Positions 9,317-17,615 of a stretch of DNA of 64,000 nt are shown here, piece after piece. The notes under the pieces were generated by a model. The model ran no database searches. It saw only the letters and a list, made by a program, of their open reading frames with translations, and was not told the DNA's origin. A program made the position numbers and the translations under genes. This stretch comes from Vulcanimicrobiota bacterium (GTDB lineage: Bacteria; Vulcanimicrobiota; Vulcanimicrobiia; Vulcanimicrobiales; Vulcanimicrobiaceae). Where the stretch lies: NCBI GenBank assembly GCA_003168375.1, contig PMSI01000001.1, positions 124,001-188,000 of the forward strand, in the 5' to 3' direction. How positions within the stretch are numbered: the first letter of the stretch is position 1; every line of letters starts with the position of its first letter.

Positions 9317-9790
9317 ATGCGGCAGATGAAGGTCGACAAACTGGGAATCGATCTCCTCACGCACGACCCGGTGGTCATCTTGAAGGATCTCGAGGGCAAG
9401 CGCTACCTTCCGATCCTGATCGGACCGTTCGAGGCCACGGCGATCGCTTTGGCACTCGAAGGGACCGCCGTGCCGCGGCCGCTCTCGCACGACCTGATGC
9501 GCACGCTCCTCGAGTCGCTCTCCGCCAAGCTCGAGCAGATCGTCATCCACGACATCAAGGACTCGACCTTTTTCGCCAAGCTGATCGTCCGCACGAACGG
9601 CGAGGTTCAGGAGATCGATGCCCGGCCATCCGACGGGATCGCGCTCGCGTTGCGCATGAACGCACCGATCTTCGTCAGCGACAAGATCGCCCTCGAAGAG
9701 ACGGTCGCCGACAAGAACGCCGAACCTGAGGACCCGCAGAAGTTCAAGAAGTTCATCGAGGAGCTCAAACCGTCTGACTTTCTGGATTAA
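9317..9790 (+). CDS. Bifunctional nuclease family (DUF151) protein
   Basis: 157 residues. The DUF151 core is complete: LPILIGPFEATAIALALEG near the N-terminus, then RPLSHDLMRTLLESL and the signature VQEIDARPSDGIALALRMNAPIFV. Characterised relatives have DNase/RNase activity or act in oxidative stress. The acidic C-terminal tail (KNAEPEDPQKFKKFIEELKP) is usual. ATG 9317 (or 9326, MKVDKL) is the start; the longer upstream frame runs antisense into ychF and is discarded. Confidence 0.88.
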   Translation: MRQMKVDKLGIDLLTHDPVVILKDLEGKRYLPILIGPFEATAIALALEGTAVPRPLSHDLMRTLLESLSAKLEQIVIHDIKDSTFFAKLIVRTNGEVQEIDARPSDGIALALRMNAPIFVSDKIALEETVADKNAEPEDPQKFKKFIEELKPSDFLD

Positions 9791-9837
9791 GGTGCCGCGA
9801 GGGAGATTTCTCGCTGGGCGTCCTACTTAGGCGCGCA

Positions 9838-10647
9838 ATGTACACGACGGATGAACGTGCCGAGGTCGGCGTCTACGGCGGGTCGGGGTTCTACTCGCTC
9901 ATCGAGAACCCGCGCGAGATCTGGGTCGAGACCCCGTACGGTCTCCCATCCGACAAGATCGCGCTGGGCGAGATCGCGGGCAAGAAGGTCGCGTTCCTGC
10001 CGCGCCACGGGAAGGACCATCGCTATCCGCCGCAGTCGATCAACTACCGCGCCAACGCGTTTGCGATGAAGGCGCTCGGCGTCACGCGGATCATCGGTCC
10101 GACCGCCTGCGGCTCGCTGCAGGCTCACGTGAAGCCGGGCTCGATGGTCGTCGCCGACCAGATCGTCGACCGTACCTCGGGACGCAAGGACACCTTCTAC
10201 GACGGCCCGGTGACGACGCACGTCTCGTTCGCCGATCCGTACTGTTCGCAGATGCGCCCGATCGCGGTCGACGCGCTGCGCGGACTCGACATCGACACCC
10301 ACGACAAGGGCACGATCGTCATCATCCAGGGTCCGCGCTTCTCGACGCGCGCCGAGTCGAAGTGGTTCAGCTCGCTGGGTTGGGAAGTCATCAACATGAC
10401 GAACTATCCCGAGTCGTATCTCGCACGCGAGCTCGAGATGTGCTACGTGAACATCTCGCTGATCACCGACTACGACGTCGGGCTCGAAGGCGTCTCCGGC
10501 GTGCAGCCGGTCTCGCACCACGAAGTGATGCAGGTCTTCGCGAGCAACAACGAGCGGGTCCGCAACGCGATCTTCAAGATCATCGAAACGCTGCCGGCCG
10601 AGCGCACCTGCTCCTGCGGCAGCGCGCTCGCCGGCGCACGAGCGTAG
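9838..10647 (+). CDS. mtnP: S-methyl-5'-thioadenosine phosphorylase
   Basis: 269-residue purine nucleoside phosphorylase of the MTAP subfamily, which cleaves methylthioadenosine to adenine and methylthioribose-1-phosphate for methionine salvage. Visible are the phosphate-binding VGVYGGSGFYSL, RHGKDHRYPP, the INYRANAFAM block, the specificity region GPTACGSL, and MTNYPESYLARELEMCY. A C-terminal CSCG pair is seen in thermostable MTAPs as a disulfide. S-methyl-5'-thioinosine phosphorylase is the alternative; a single residue in the purine pocket decides and I cannot settle it by eye. Confidence 0.9.
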   Translation: MYTTDERAEVGVYGGSGFYSLIENPREIWVETPYGLPSDKIALGEIAGKKVAFLPRHGKDHRYPPQSINYRANAFAMKALGVTRIIGPTACGSLQAHVKPGSMVVADQIVDRTSGRKDTFYDGPVTTHVSFADPYCSQMRPIAVDALRGLDIDTHDKGTIVIIQGPRFSTRAESKWFSSLGWEVINMTNYPESYLARELEMCYVNISLITDYDVGLEGVSGVQPVSHHEVMQVFASNNERVRNAIFKIIETLPAERTCSCGSALAGARA

Positions 10648-10651
10648 CACC

Positions 10652-11392
10652 ATGCGGCGTCCGCCGGTCGCGGGGCTCGACCTCGGCGTCTACGCCGCGG
10701 CGGTCCCGCTGCTGTTGCGCAACCCGTCGATCATCGTCGTCCCGCTGCTGATGGCGGTGATCGGCGTGCTGGTCAGGATGGCCGTTGCGCCGTCCGGCGG
10801 CGGAATCGCCGGCAACCTGACCGCCGGTCTCGGCGGCTTCCTCGTGATCCTGCTGGAGCTGTTCGGGCTCGGCGCCGCCTGCATCATCGCGGACGACGCG
10901 TGGCGTCACGGCCGAGCGTCGTTCGACAAGGGCTGGAGCGAAGCGCGCCGGCGCGGCGGCGAGATCCTCTTCGCCGCGCTCGGCATGACGTTGCTGTTTT
11001 GGGTCGCTCAGTATGCGGGCGCGCTCATCGGCGGCGTCATCCCCTATCTCGATCTGGTGCTGATGGCCGCCGCGGCGCTGTTCCTGATCTGGGCGATCCC
11101 GGCGGCTGCGGTCGGCGGGGTCCCGGGCGGCGCCGCGATCCAGATCTCGATCGACCGCGTTCGCGCGAACCCCGCGGCGGCCGTGCTCGCGACGGTCGTC
11201 GTCATCGCGCTGTTCGTTTTCGCAGTACCGATTGCGTCGTCCCGGCTCTCGATTCTGCTGCTCCCGTACTCCGGCGGCTTCACGATGCTCGGCGCGCTGA
11301 TCGGCGCGCTGCTGCAGGCGATTGCGCTCGGCTACGTCGCGCTCGTGATCACGAAGACATACGCCGACGCCGCGTTCACGCGACGCTGGTGA
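10652..11392 (+). CDS. Polytopic membrane protein, unknown
   Basis: 246 residues with about six hydrophobic segments. It begins directly after mtnP (4-base gap) and has the look of the glycerophosphoryl/DUF6159-like membrane domain: an N-terminal GLDLGVYAAAVPLLLRNPSIIVVPLL, a central charged loop RHGRASFDKGWSEARRRGGEI and a second half of four helices ending TKTYADAAFTRRW. The arrangement 'RNP..I..PL' plus 'W..a.rR.g.i' is common in proteins that pack along the inner membrane without assigned function. Confidence 0.65.
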   Translation: MRRPPVAGLDLGVYAAAVPLLLRNPSIIVVPLLMAVIGVLVRMAVAPSGGGIAGNLTAGLGGFLVILLELFGLGAACIIADDAWRHGRASFDKGWSEARRRGGEILFAALGMTLLFWVAQYAGALIGGVIPYLDLVLMAAAALFLIWAIPAAAVGGVPGGAAIQISIDRVRANPAAAVLATVVVIALFVFAVPIASSRLSILLLPYSGGFTMLGALIGALLQAIALGYVALVITKTYADAAFTRRW

Positions 11393-11411
11393 TCCGAGGT
11401 GACGGTCAACC

Positions 11412-12410
11412 TCAGCGTGACGACGGGGCAAGCGCCATGCGGACGAGGTCGGCGACGAGCGGCGGGCTGACGTTGGTGCGCGCGATGCGCTCGGCATCAC
11501 CGATCGCGCTCAGCATCCGCACAAACGCCGCCGGCTCGCGGGCCGGAAGCTCTTCCAGCCGCGCGCGCTGATCGCGCGCCAGCAGCGGTACGCTCCCGCC
11601 GAGCCCGAGCGCGATCCAGTCGCGCGCGAGCGTCTTGACCGTCTCGAGCCCCGCCTCGAGGGTCGGACGGGTCGCCCACCCGCTCGCGTCGGCTTCGCCA
11701 CCTTGCGCGGCGGCGAAGAACCACTCGACCGCGGCGTCGCGCGTCGCGCCCTCACCTTCGATCAGGTATGCGAGCGCCCGCGTCGCGCTGCCGTTCGCGA
11801 TGCTCGCCGCGCGCAGCGCGTCGTCGCCGGCGATCCCGTGCCGTCCGAGGATCCTGACGATCTCGTCTTCCGAGAGCAGCGGGAACGTCACCTCGACCAG
11901 CCGCGAACGGATCGTCGGCAGGACACGGCCGAGCGCGTTGGTCGTCACGATCAGCACGACGGCGGCCGGCGGCTCTTCGAAGAACTTCAGCAGCGCATTG
12001 GCCGCTTCGCGCGTGAAGTCGGCGTCCCCGAGCACGAACACGCGCTTGCCGCCCGCGTACGAATGCAGTGAGAGCTGCCGCACCAGGTCGCGCGCGGTCG
12101 TCTCTTCGGTCTCGTGAAATCCGCCGCCGTCGCGGTCGCCGATCTTGAGCTGCCCCTCCGCGAAGTAGAAGTCGGGATGCGTGCCGGCTTCGATGCGCGT
12201 GCAGCCGCTGCAGGTGCCGCACCAGCCGAGCAGCGTCCGTTTCGGCGTCACGCACAGCAGCGAGCGGCCGAGCGCGCGCGCGAACGTCTTCTTGCCGGAC
12301 CCTTGCGGCCCGGTGAAGAGGTAGCCGTGCGAGAGCGTCGCCGTGGTCAGGTGCTCGAAGAACGTGCGCGGCCCCGCCGCGCCGACGACGTCGAAGATTC
12401 CGTCGATCAC
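11412..12410 (-). CDS. holB: DNA polymerase III delta' subunit
   Basis: 332-residue AAA+ clamp-loader subunit. It has the P-loop GPQGSGKKT, the zinc module WCGTCSGCTRIEAGTHPDF, and the delta' core ALLKFFEEPPAAVVLIVTTNALGRVLPTIRSR with the SRC-like arginine turn. A true P-loop in delta' is a frequent feature outside enterics. It overlaps tmk by ATGA (12407-12410), the classic tmk-holB order. Confidence 0.92.
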   Translation of the reverse strand: MIDGIFDVVGAAGPRTFFEHLTTATLSHGYLFTGPQGSGKKTFARALGRSLLCVTPKRTLLGWCGTCSGCTRIEAGTHPDFYFAEGQLKIGDRDGGGFHETEETTARDLVRQLSLHSYAGGKRVFVLGDADFTREAANALLKFFEEPPAAVVLIVTTNALGRVLPTIRSRLVEVTFPLLSEDEIVRILGRHGIAGDDALRAASIANGSATRALAYLIEGEGATRDAAVEWFFAAAQGGEADASGWATRPTLEAGLETVKTLARDWIALGLGGSVPLLARDQRARLEELPAREPAAFVRMLSAIGDAERIARTNVSPPLVADLVRMALAPSSR

Positions 12411-13027
12411 GGGATCGCCGCGTTTCGTCTGCGCTCGTATGTCTCGAACGCCGCGGCGGCGAGCACGTCGGGGCTCGCGGTCCCGTCGAGGATTACGAAG
12501 CGGTTCTCGAAGCGCTGCGCGAGCTCGTGATACCCGAGCCGCACGCGCGTGTGGAAATCGGCGTCCTCACGCTCGAGCCGGTCGGCGCCGCCGCGCGCCT
12601 GCAGGCGAGCCCGCGAGACCTCGACCGGGATGTCGACCAAAAAGGTCAGGTCCGGCGCGATTCGATGCGTCGCCGTCAGGCAGATCTCGAGCAGCGACTC
12701 GACGTCGAGCCCGCGCCCGAAGCCCTGGTACGCCACGGTCGCATCGAAGAACCGGTCGCACAGGACGACCGCCCGGTCCTTGAGCGCCGGCGCGATGACG
12801 TCGGCGACCAGCTGGGCCCGGGAGGCGTTCAGCAGCATTACCTCGGCGATCGGGTCGATTCGAAGCGCCGGGTCGAGGAACAGGTCGCGTAAAGAATCAC
12901 CAAGGGAGGTACCCCCAGGCTCCCTGGTGACCAGGACGACGTCGCCGCGGTTCCTAAGCGTAGCAGCCAGCGCTGCGATCAGCGTCGATTTTCCGGCGGC
13001 TTCGATCCCTTCGAAGGTGACGAGCAC
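12407..13027 (-). CDS. tmk: Thymidylate kinase
   Basis: Phosphorylates dTMP to dTDP. The P-loop FEGIEAAGKST, the dTMP-binding DRFFDATVAYQGFGRGLD and the lid with RGGADRLERED are all present. GTG 13027 gives 206 residues, the usual size (VLVTFEGIE...). ATG 13075 in the same frame would add 16 mostly Arg residues and would collide with the start of the divergent PilZ-like gene; neither start has a strong ribosome site. It is the first gene of a tmk-holB pair. Confidence 0.92.
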   Translation of the reverse strand: MLVTFEGIEAAGKSTLIAALAATLRNRGDVVLVTREPGGTSLGDSLRDLFLDPALRIDPIAEVMLLNASRAQLVADVIAPALKDRAVVLCDRFFDATVAYQGFGRGLDVESLLEICLTATHRIAPDLTFLVDIPVEVSRARLQARGGADRLEREDADFHTRVRLGYHELAQRFENRFVILDGTASPDVLAAAAFETYERRRNAAIP

Positions 13028-13073
13028 CCGGCGCTCTTCGCGCTCGCGGCGCCGCGGCCATCGCGGAGGGACC

Positions 13074-13724
13074 ATGCTGAACGAGTTGGTCAAGCGACTC
13101 GGTTCGACCAAGTCGGATCGCCGGACCGCCAACCGGATCCGCAAGCGCTACCAGATGTCGTGGATCAAGGACGGCACGCCGGTCGCCGGCACGGGCCTGG
13201 AGATCAGCGAGAAAGGCCTTCTCTTCGCGTCGCGCGAGACGCCGATCGGTTCCGAGGTCGACGTCGACCTCGAACTGCGCGGGCGGCACGTGCGCGCGCG
13301 GCTGAAGGTGGTGCGGCACGGCACGGTGGCGCGGGACGGGGTCGAGTGGGCGATGATCGCCGCCGTCTTCGCAGGGATCGCGGCGGACGATTGGGACGCC
13401 GTCGTCCGCTTTTGCAAGAACCGCTCCGATCCCGCGAACAAGGCCTCGGCGGAGCTCGCCGCGCGCACCGGGGACGACGACGCGTACCGGCTGCTGCCGT
13501 TGCGAATCCAGGAACGGGTGGTCGCGCTCCTCGTCGAGGCCGGCCGGCTCGCACCCGGAAGCGAAGCCAAGAACCCGCTCTTGCGTATCTCGTATTCCGG
13601 CACGACGCCGACCGGCGCGCATCGGCTCGCCGTGCACAGCCGGCGCGTGGCCGATGACGAAGTGTTGCAGTTCGACTCGATGCTGACCGTCGACGACTCA
13701 GGGAAGGTCGCGCTCGATCGCTGA
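13074..13724 (+). CDS. PilZ-like domain protein
   Basis: 216 residues. The N-terminal half has the PilZ layout: basic RTANRIRKRYQMSW (RxxxR-like), then GTGLEISEKGLLFAS in place of the usual D/NxSxxG. This suggests cyclic di-GMP binding, but the second motif is degenerate. The C-terminal half (about 110-216) is unassigned. The start ATG 13074 has a strong GGAGGGACC ribosome site, so the long upstream frame over tmk is false. It is divergent from tmk, and its end faces the R3H ATPase across a hairpin. Confidence 0.68.
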   Translation: MLNELVKRLGSTKSDRRTANRIRKRYQMSWIKDGTPVAGTGLEISEKGLLFASRETPIGSEVDVDLELRGRHVRARLKVVRHGTVARDGVEWAMIAAVFAGIAADDWDAVVRFCKNRSDPANKASAELAARTGDDDAYRLLPLRIQERVVALLVEAGRLAPGSEAKNPLLRISYSGTTPTGAHRLAVHSRRVADDEVLQFDSMLTVDDSGKVALDR

Positions 13725-13738
13725 CGCGCCGTCGCCGG

Positions 13739-13773
13739 TGTCATCCTGAGCTTGTCGAAGGGTCAGGATGACA
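13739..13773. terminator. Convergent hairpin formed by dispersed repeat copy B
   Basis: Two 11-bp perfectly complementary arms, TGTCATCCTGA (13739-13749) and TCAGGATGACA (13763-13773), enclose a 13-base loop. It lies between converging genes and includes the stop codon of the R3H ATPase, so it could end transcription from both sides, though no T-tract follows. The loop plus left arm is the intact copy of the dispersed repeat. Confidence 0.5.
13740..13762 (+). repeat. Dispersed repeat copy B (reference copy)
   Basis: Core CCTGAGCTTGTCGAAGGG. Related copies lie at 2309-2331 (same strand, three differences) and 33793-33815 (opposite strand, 18 bases identical). Here it is intergenic and part of a larger hairpin. 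Confidence 0.65.
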
Positions 13774-15352
13774 GTTCGGGTCCTTTGAAAATCCGCACGC
13801 GGCGATTCGGCTCGAGCCCGGTGGACCGAGACTGCACCCGGTAGCGCTCGGCGAGCTGATGCTGCATCCGCCGGATGTACGAGGTCTGGGGCGTCAGCTC
13901 GATCGCGCGTGAGTCGAGGAGCACCTGGTAGACGGCCTCCTCGGCCTCGCGCATCGCGATCTCCTCGACGTCGAGCGAGGGCAGGTTGAAGACATCTTTG
14001 AGCGCGTTCTGGATCTGCGTCGTCGTGTTCGTCTTGATCGAGTAGATCGGGACGTTCTCCGCCGCGATCTGCTTGAGCCGGTCCGACTCCTTGCGTTCGA
14101 GCGTCTTGAGCGTCAGGACCACGTCGGCGTCGTCCCACTTGCGTGCGATCGAGGCGTGGACGCGCAGGTTGTGGACCGCGCGCTCGATCTTGTTGCGCGA
14201 GACGCCGTACGGGAAGATCATCAGCGGCTTCGCGTCGTCGGGGACCGCTTCGCCGGCCGCGCCGAACATCGTCGAGTCGTCGTCGCGCGGCTGCGTGCGC
14301 AGCTCGCGGACCTTCTCCAGCGACATCGCCTCGGGGTTGGCGTGCTGGACGATGTCGATCGCGCCGCCCACGGTGCGCTGGCGCACCTCGGGCTGCGGCT
14401 GGTACCCGCGCAGCAGCGCATCGACGACTTCGCCGACGTTCTGGTGGATCGCCAGCCGGTCGCGGTCCTGGATCTCGACCAGCACGTCGAACGTCGGTGG
14501 CTGTTTGCGCTCGAGGACGGTCTTGCGCGTCCCGCGCCGCCGCGCTTCCTCGTCGGAAAGCGTGACCGCGCTGATCCCGCCGAGCAGGTCCGAGAGCGTC
14601 GGGTTCATCAGCAGGTTTTCGAGGGTTTGGCCGTGCGCCGTAGCGATCAGCTGCACGCCGCGCTCCGCGATCGTGCGCGCGGCGAGCGCTTCCGCTTCCG
14701 TTCCCATCTCGTCGATGACGATGACCTGCGGCATGTGGTTCTCCACCGCCTCGATCATCACGTTGTGCTGGAGGTGCGGATCGGTGACCGGCATGCGGCG
14801 CGAGTGCCCGATCCCTGAGTGCGGAACGTCGCCGTCGCCCGCGATCTCGTTCGACGTGTCGACGATGACGACGCGCTTGCGATCTTCCGCCAGCACGCGC
14901 GCGCACTCGCGCAGCATCGTCGTCTTGCCGACGCCGGGGCGCCCGAGCAGACAGATGGACTTTCCGCTGCGGATCACGTCGAGCACGATGTCGATCGTAC
15001 CGTACACCGCGCGCCCGACACGACACGTGAGCCCGACGATGCGCCCGGTGCGATTGCGGATCGCGCTGATGCGGTGCAGCGTTTGCTCGATACCGGCACG
15101 GTTGTCGCCGCCGAAAGGCGAGAGCCGCGCGGTGACGTGCGCAATGTCTTCCGACGTGACCGCCGTTTCGCTGAGAAACACGAAGTCGTCGTCGAAGCGT
15201 GCCTCGGGTGGACGGCCGAGGTCCAGCACCACTTCGATGACGCGGTCCAGATGTGGAAGACGGACGAGCGTTTGGCGGATGGGGAGGGGGAAGATGTCCA
15301 GGAGCTGCGTCAGCTCCCAATTCGGTACGAAAGACTCGGCGTTAACGGCCAA
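13763..15352 (-). CDS. R3H-domain AAA ATPase (Ycf45 / SpoIIIAA-like)
   Basis: 529 residues. Central ATPase: P-loop LLGRPGVGKTTMLRECARVL, Walker B MPQVIVIDEMGTEAEALAA, and HGQTLENLL. The preceding SAIRNRTGRIVGLTCRVGRAV block is shared with the SpoIIIAA/Ycf45 ATPase group. The C-terminus carries an R3H nucleic-acid-binding motif (YIRRMQHQLAERYRVQS, then EPNRRVRIF). The start is TTG 15352, backed by a GAGGAGA ribosome site 8 bases upstream. These proteins occur in cyanobacteria, Firmicutes and other non-model phyla; the function is unknown outside sporulation. No other sporulation gene is seen here. Confidence 0.88.
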   Translation of the reverse strand: MAVNAESFVPNWELTQLLDIFPLPIRQTLVRLPHLDRVIEVVLDLGRPPEARFDDDFVFLSETAVTSEDIAHVTARLSPFGGDNRAGIEQTLHRISAIRNRTGRIVGLTCRVGRAVYGTIDIVLDVIRSGKSICLLGRPGVGKTTMLRECARVLAEDRKRVVIVDTSNEIAGDGDVPHSGIGHSRRMPVTDPHLQHNVMIEAVENHMPQVIVIDEMGTEAEALAARTIAERGVQLIATAHGQTLENLLMNPTLSDLLGGISAVTLSDEEARRRGTRKTVLERKQPPTFDVLVEIQDRDRLAIHQNVGEVVDALLRGYQPQPEVRQRTVGGAIDIVQHANPEAMSLEKVRELRTQPRDDDSTMFGAAGEAVPDDAKPLMIFPYGVSRNKIERAVHNLRVHASIARKWDDADVVLTLKTLERKESDRLKQIAAENVPIYSIKTNTTTQIQNALKDVFNLPSLDVEEIAMREAEEAVYQVLLDSRAIELTPQTSYIRRMQHQLAERYRVQSRSTGLEPNRRVRIFKGPELSS

Positions 15353-15599
15353 CCTGTCTCCTCGTCGACGTCTGTCGATTGTCGATCGTCGCCGCCTCCG
15401 CCGCCGGAGACCCGCGACGGGGCAACGGTTTCCCGCCCGCCTGCCCGATTACCTGGAACATCGTACTCCCGAGATACCCCGTTCGCTGATTTTCGTTTCG
15501 CCTGCTCAGGGGCTAAAGAACGTCGAGCCTCAGGCCGATAATGCCGCGCGGGGCGGGCCGCGCGCGGGACGTCCGGCCGAGCGCGACGTAACGCGTCGC
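15353..15599. other. 247-base divergent intergenic region
   Basis: Holds the AGGAGA ribosome site of the R3H ATPase and short direct repeats of GTCGAT around 15373-15390. I see no convincing -35/-10 pair, RNA gene or known riboswitch. Confidence 0.4.
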
Positions 15600-16055
15600 A
15601 TGCCCCGCTTTCTCGAGGACTACCCCGTCGGAGGCACCGCCGAGCTCGGCAGCGTGCGCGTGACCGAAGAAGAGATCCGTGCGTTCGCGACGCGCTACGA
15701 TCCGCAACCGTTCCACACCGACCCCGAACGCGCCAAGTCGTGGCCGTACGGTGGGTTGATCGCGAGCGGTTGGCACACCGCTGCGATGATGATGCGACTG
15801 ATCGTCGATCACTTCATCGACGGCGACTCGAGTCTCGGATCACCCGGACTCGGACCGATTCGCTGGAAGCTCCCGGTACGCCCGGGCGACGAGCTGCGCG
15901 TGCGAGCGCGCGTCATCGACAGCCGGCGCTCCACCAGCAAGCCCGACCGCGGCACGCTGACGTTCGAAGTCGACGTCGTCAATCAGAACGACGAGACGGT
16001 GATGACGGTCGAGAACTGGATCGCGCTCATGCGGGCACGCCCCTCCCCGCCGTAA
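15600..16055 (+). CDS. MaoC-like (R)-specific enoyl-CoA hydratase
   Basis: 151-residue single hot-dog domain. The active-site block is AFATRYDPQPFHTDPERAK (Asp/His pair), followed by GLIASGWHTAAMMMRL and RPGDELRVRARVID, as in MaoC dehydratases. It probably hydrates enoyl-CoA or enoyl-ACP. The start is ATG 15600; the very long upstream frame is antisense to the R3H ATPase. It runs 29 bases into the convergent nitronate monooxygenase gene. Confidence 0.88.
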   Translation: MPRFLEDYPVGGTAELGSVRVTEEEIRAFATRYDPQPFHTDPERAKSWPYGGLIASGWHTAAMMMRLIVDHFIDGDSSLGSPGLGPIRWKLPVRPGDELRVRARVIDSRRSTSKPDRGTLTFEVDVVNQNDETVMTVENWIALMRARPSPP

Positions 16056-16989
16056 GCGCGCGCAGCGCGTCGTCGTATTCGCGCGCGAGCCGTTCGACCA
16101 GCTCGGCGGCGGTCGGGATGTGCGCGACCGCGCCGATCCCCTGGCCTGAACCCCAGATGTCGCGCCACGCTTTCGTTTTCTCCGAGGCGAAGCTCATCTT
16201 GGAAGGATCGCTCTCGGGAAGGTTCTCGGGGTCGAGTCCGGCGCGTTCGATCGAGGCGCGCAGATAGTTGCCGTGCACGCCGGTGAAGAGGTTGGTGTAG
16301 ACGATGTCGTGCGCGGTTGACGCCACGATCGACGCTTTGTACTCGTCGCTCGCGTGCGCTTCGCGCGTCGCGATGAACGCCGACCCGACATAGCCGAAAT
16401 CGGCACCTAATGCCCGCGCGGCAAGCACCGAGCGTCCGTTCGCGATCGCGCCCGAAAGCGCGAGCGGTCCATCGAACCACGCGCGTATCTCCTGCACCAG
16501 CGCGAACGGCGACCAGGTTCCGGCGTGGCCGCCGGCGCCGGCGGCGACCGCGATCAGCCCGTCGGCTCCTTTCTCGATCGCCTTCCGCGCGAACGCGACG
16601 TTGATGACGTCGTGCAGCACCACGCCGCCGTAGGAGTGAACGGCCTGGTTGATGTCGGGCCGCGCGCCGAGCGAGGTGATGACGATCTTCACCTTGTGCT
16701 TCACGCAGACGTCGAGGTCGTGCAACAGCCGCGGGTTCGTCTTGTGGACGATCAGGTTGACTCCGAACGGCGCCGACGGCCGCTCGGGATGGGCCGCGTC
16801 GTGCGCGGCGAGCTCGCTCTCGATGCGATCGAGCCATTCGTCGAGGACGTGCTCGGGACGCGCGTTGAGCGAGGGAAACGCGCCGATCACGCCGGCCTTG
16901 CACTGCGCGATCACCAGCTCCGGCTGCGAGATGATGAACATCGGCGCGCCGATGACCGGGACGGCGAGTCCGTGTGAAGAGAGCGTCAC
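16027..16989 (-). CDS. Nitronate monooxygenase / 2-nitropropane dioxygenase family
   Basis: 320-residue FMN-dependent TIM barrel. It shows the flavin-binding start PVIGAPMFIISQPELV, the catalytic histidine motif IAVAAGAGGHAGT, and the phosphate-binding SGAIANGRSVLAARALGADFGYVGSAFI. It oxidises nitronates, or in some relatives acts as an enoyl reductase. Stand-alone on the minus strand, overlapping maoC at the 3' end. Confidence 0.9.
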   Translation of the reverse strand: MTLSSHGLAVPVIGAPMFIISQPELVIAQCKAGVIGAFPSLNARPEHVLDEWLDRIESELAAHDAAHPERPSAPFGVNLIVHKTNPRLLHDLDVCVKHKVKIVITSLGARPDINQAVHSYGGVVLHDVINVAFARKAIEKGADGLIAVAAGAGGHAGTWSPFALVQEIRAWFDGPLALSGAIANGRSVLAARALGADFGYVGSAFIATREAHASDEYKASIVASTAHDIVYTNLFTGVHGNYLRASIERAGLDPENLPESDPSKMSFASEKTKAWRDIWGSGQGIGAVAHIPTAAELVERLAREYDDALRALTAGRGVPA

Positions 16990-17033
16990 GCGCGCATCCT
17001 CCGCACCCGAACCGCGGATATCCTTTGCCGGCG

Positions 17034-17615
17034 CTAGAGCATCACCAGGCCGAGCCGCACCCCGAGCGTGACGGCTTCCGTGCGCGTCGCCGCCCCGAGC
17101 TTCGCCAGGATCGTAGCGACGTGCGCTTTGACCGTGTTCTCGCTGATCGCGAGCCGCTCGGCGATGCGACGGTTCGATAAACCGCCGGCGAGCATCCCGA
17201 GCACTTGGTGCTCGCGCGCGGTCAGCGCTTCGGCGCGCGCGGTACCGGGCAACGCCGTCGCCGCGGGCGCGAGCGAGTCGCGCAACGAGCCGTCGAGCAC
17301 GACGAGTCCGGCGGCGATCGCGTCCAGCGCTGCGAGCAGTTCGCGCGCTTCGCTCTGGCGCGCCAGCACCGCCGCCGCGCCGGCACGCAGGGCGGCGAGC
17401 GAGATCTCGGCGTGCGGATCGTCGACCAGCAGGATCGTCGGAACGGTGAAACCTTGGGCGACCGCTGCCAGCGCCTCGCGGGCGCCGACGGCGTCACGCA
17501 CGACCGCGTCGGCGGCCTCGAGCGGAACCAGCTCGACGCGATCGCCGAGCAGGCGCGCGAGCCGCTCGCGCGCCGCGTCGCCGGCGTCGATCGCGACCCG
17601 CGCGCGGTCAGGCAG
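17034..17615 (-). CDS. LuxR/NarL-type response regulator
   Basis: The C-terminal half is a clear LuxR helix-turn-helix (LTAREHQVLGMLAGGLSNRRIAERL, then SENTVKAHVATILAKLGA). The N-terminal half is receiver-like. GTG 17501 would remove its first 38 residues; the frame is open upstream to CTG 17615 and encodes RVAIDAGDAARERLARLLGD, an alpha/beta start of a receiver. A GGGGA ribosome site lies 6 bases before that CTG, which overlaps the protease stop, so I use it with reservation. The aspartate of VVRDAVG could be the phosphoacceptor. No kinase gene is adjacent. Confidence 0.8.
   Translation of the reverse strand: MPDRARVAIDAGDAARERLARLLGDRVELVPLEAADAVVRDAVGAREALAAVAQGFTVPTILLVDDPHAEISLAALRAGAAAVLARQSEARELLAALDAIAAGLVVLDGSLRDSLAPAATALPGTARAEALTAREHQVLGMLAGGLSNRRIAERLAISENTVKAHVATILAKLGAATRTEAVTLGVRLGLVML

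Noticed and set aside
12549-13073. N-terminal extension of the PilZ-like protein
   Set aside because: Antisense to tmk and without homology; strong GGAGGG site supports ATG 13074.
14073-15599. N-terminal extension of the MaoC frame
   Set aside because: Ser/Arg-rich antisense of the R3H ATPase; MaoC is complete from ATG 15600.
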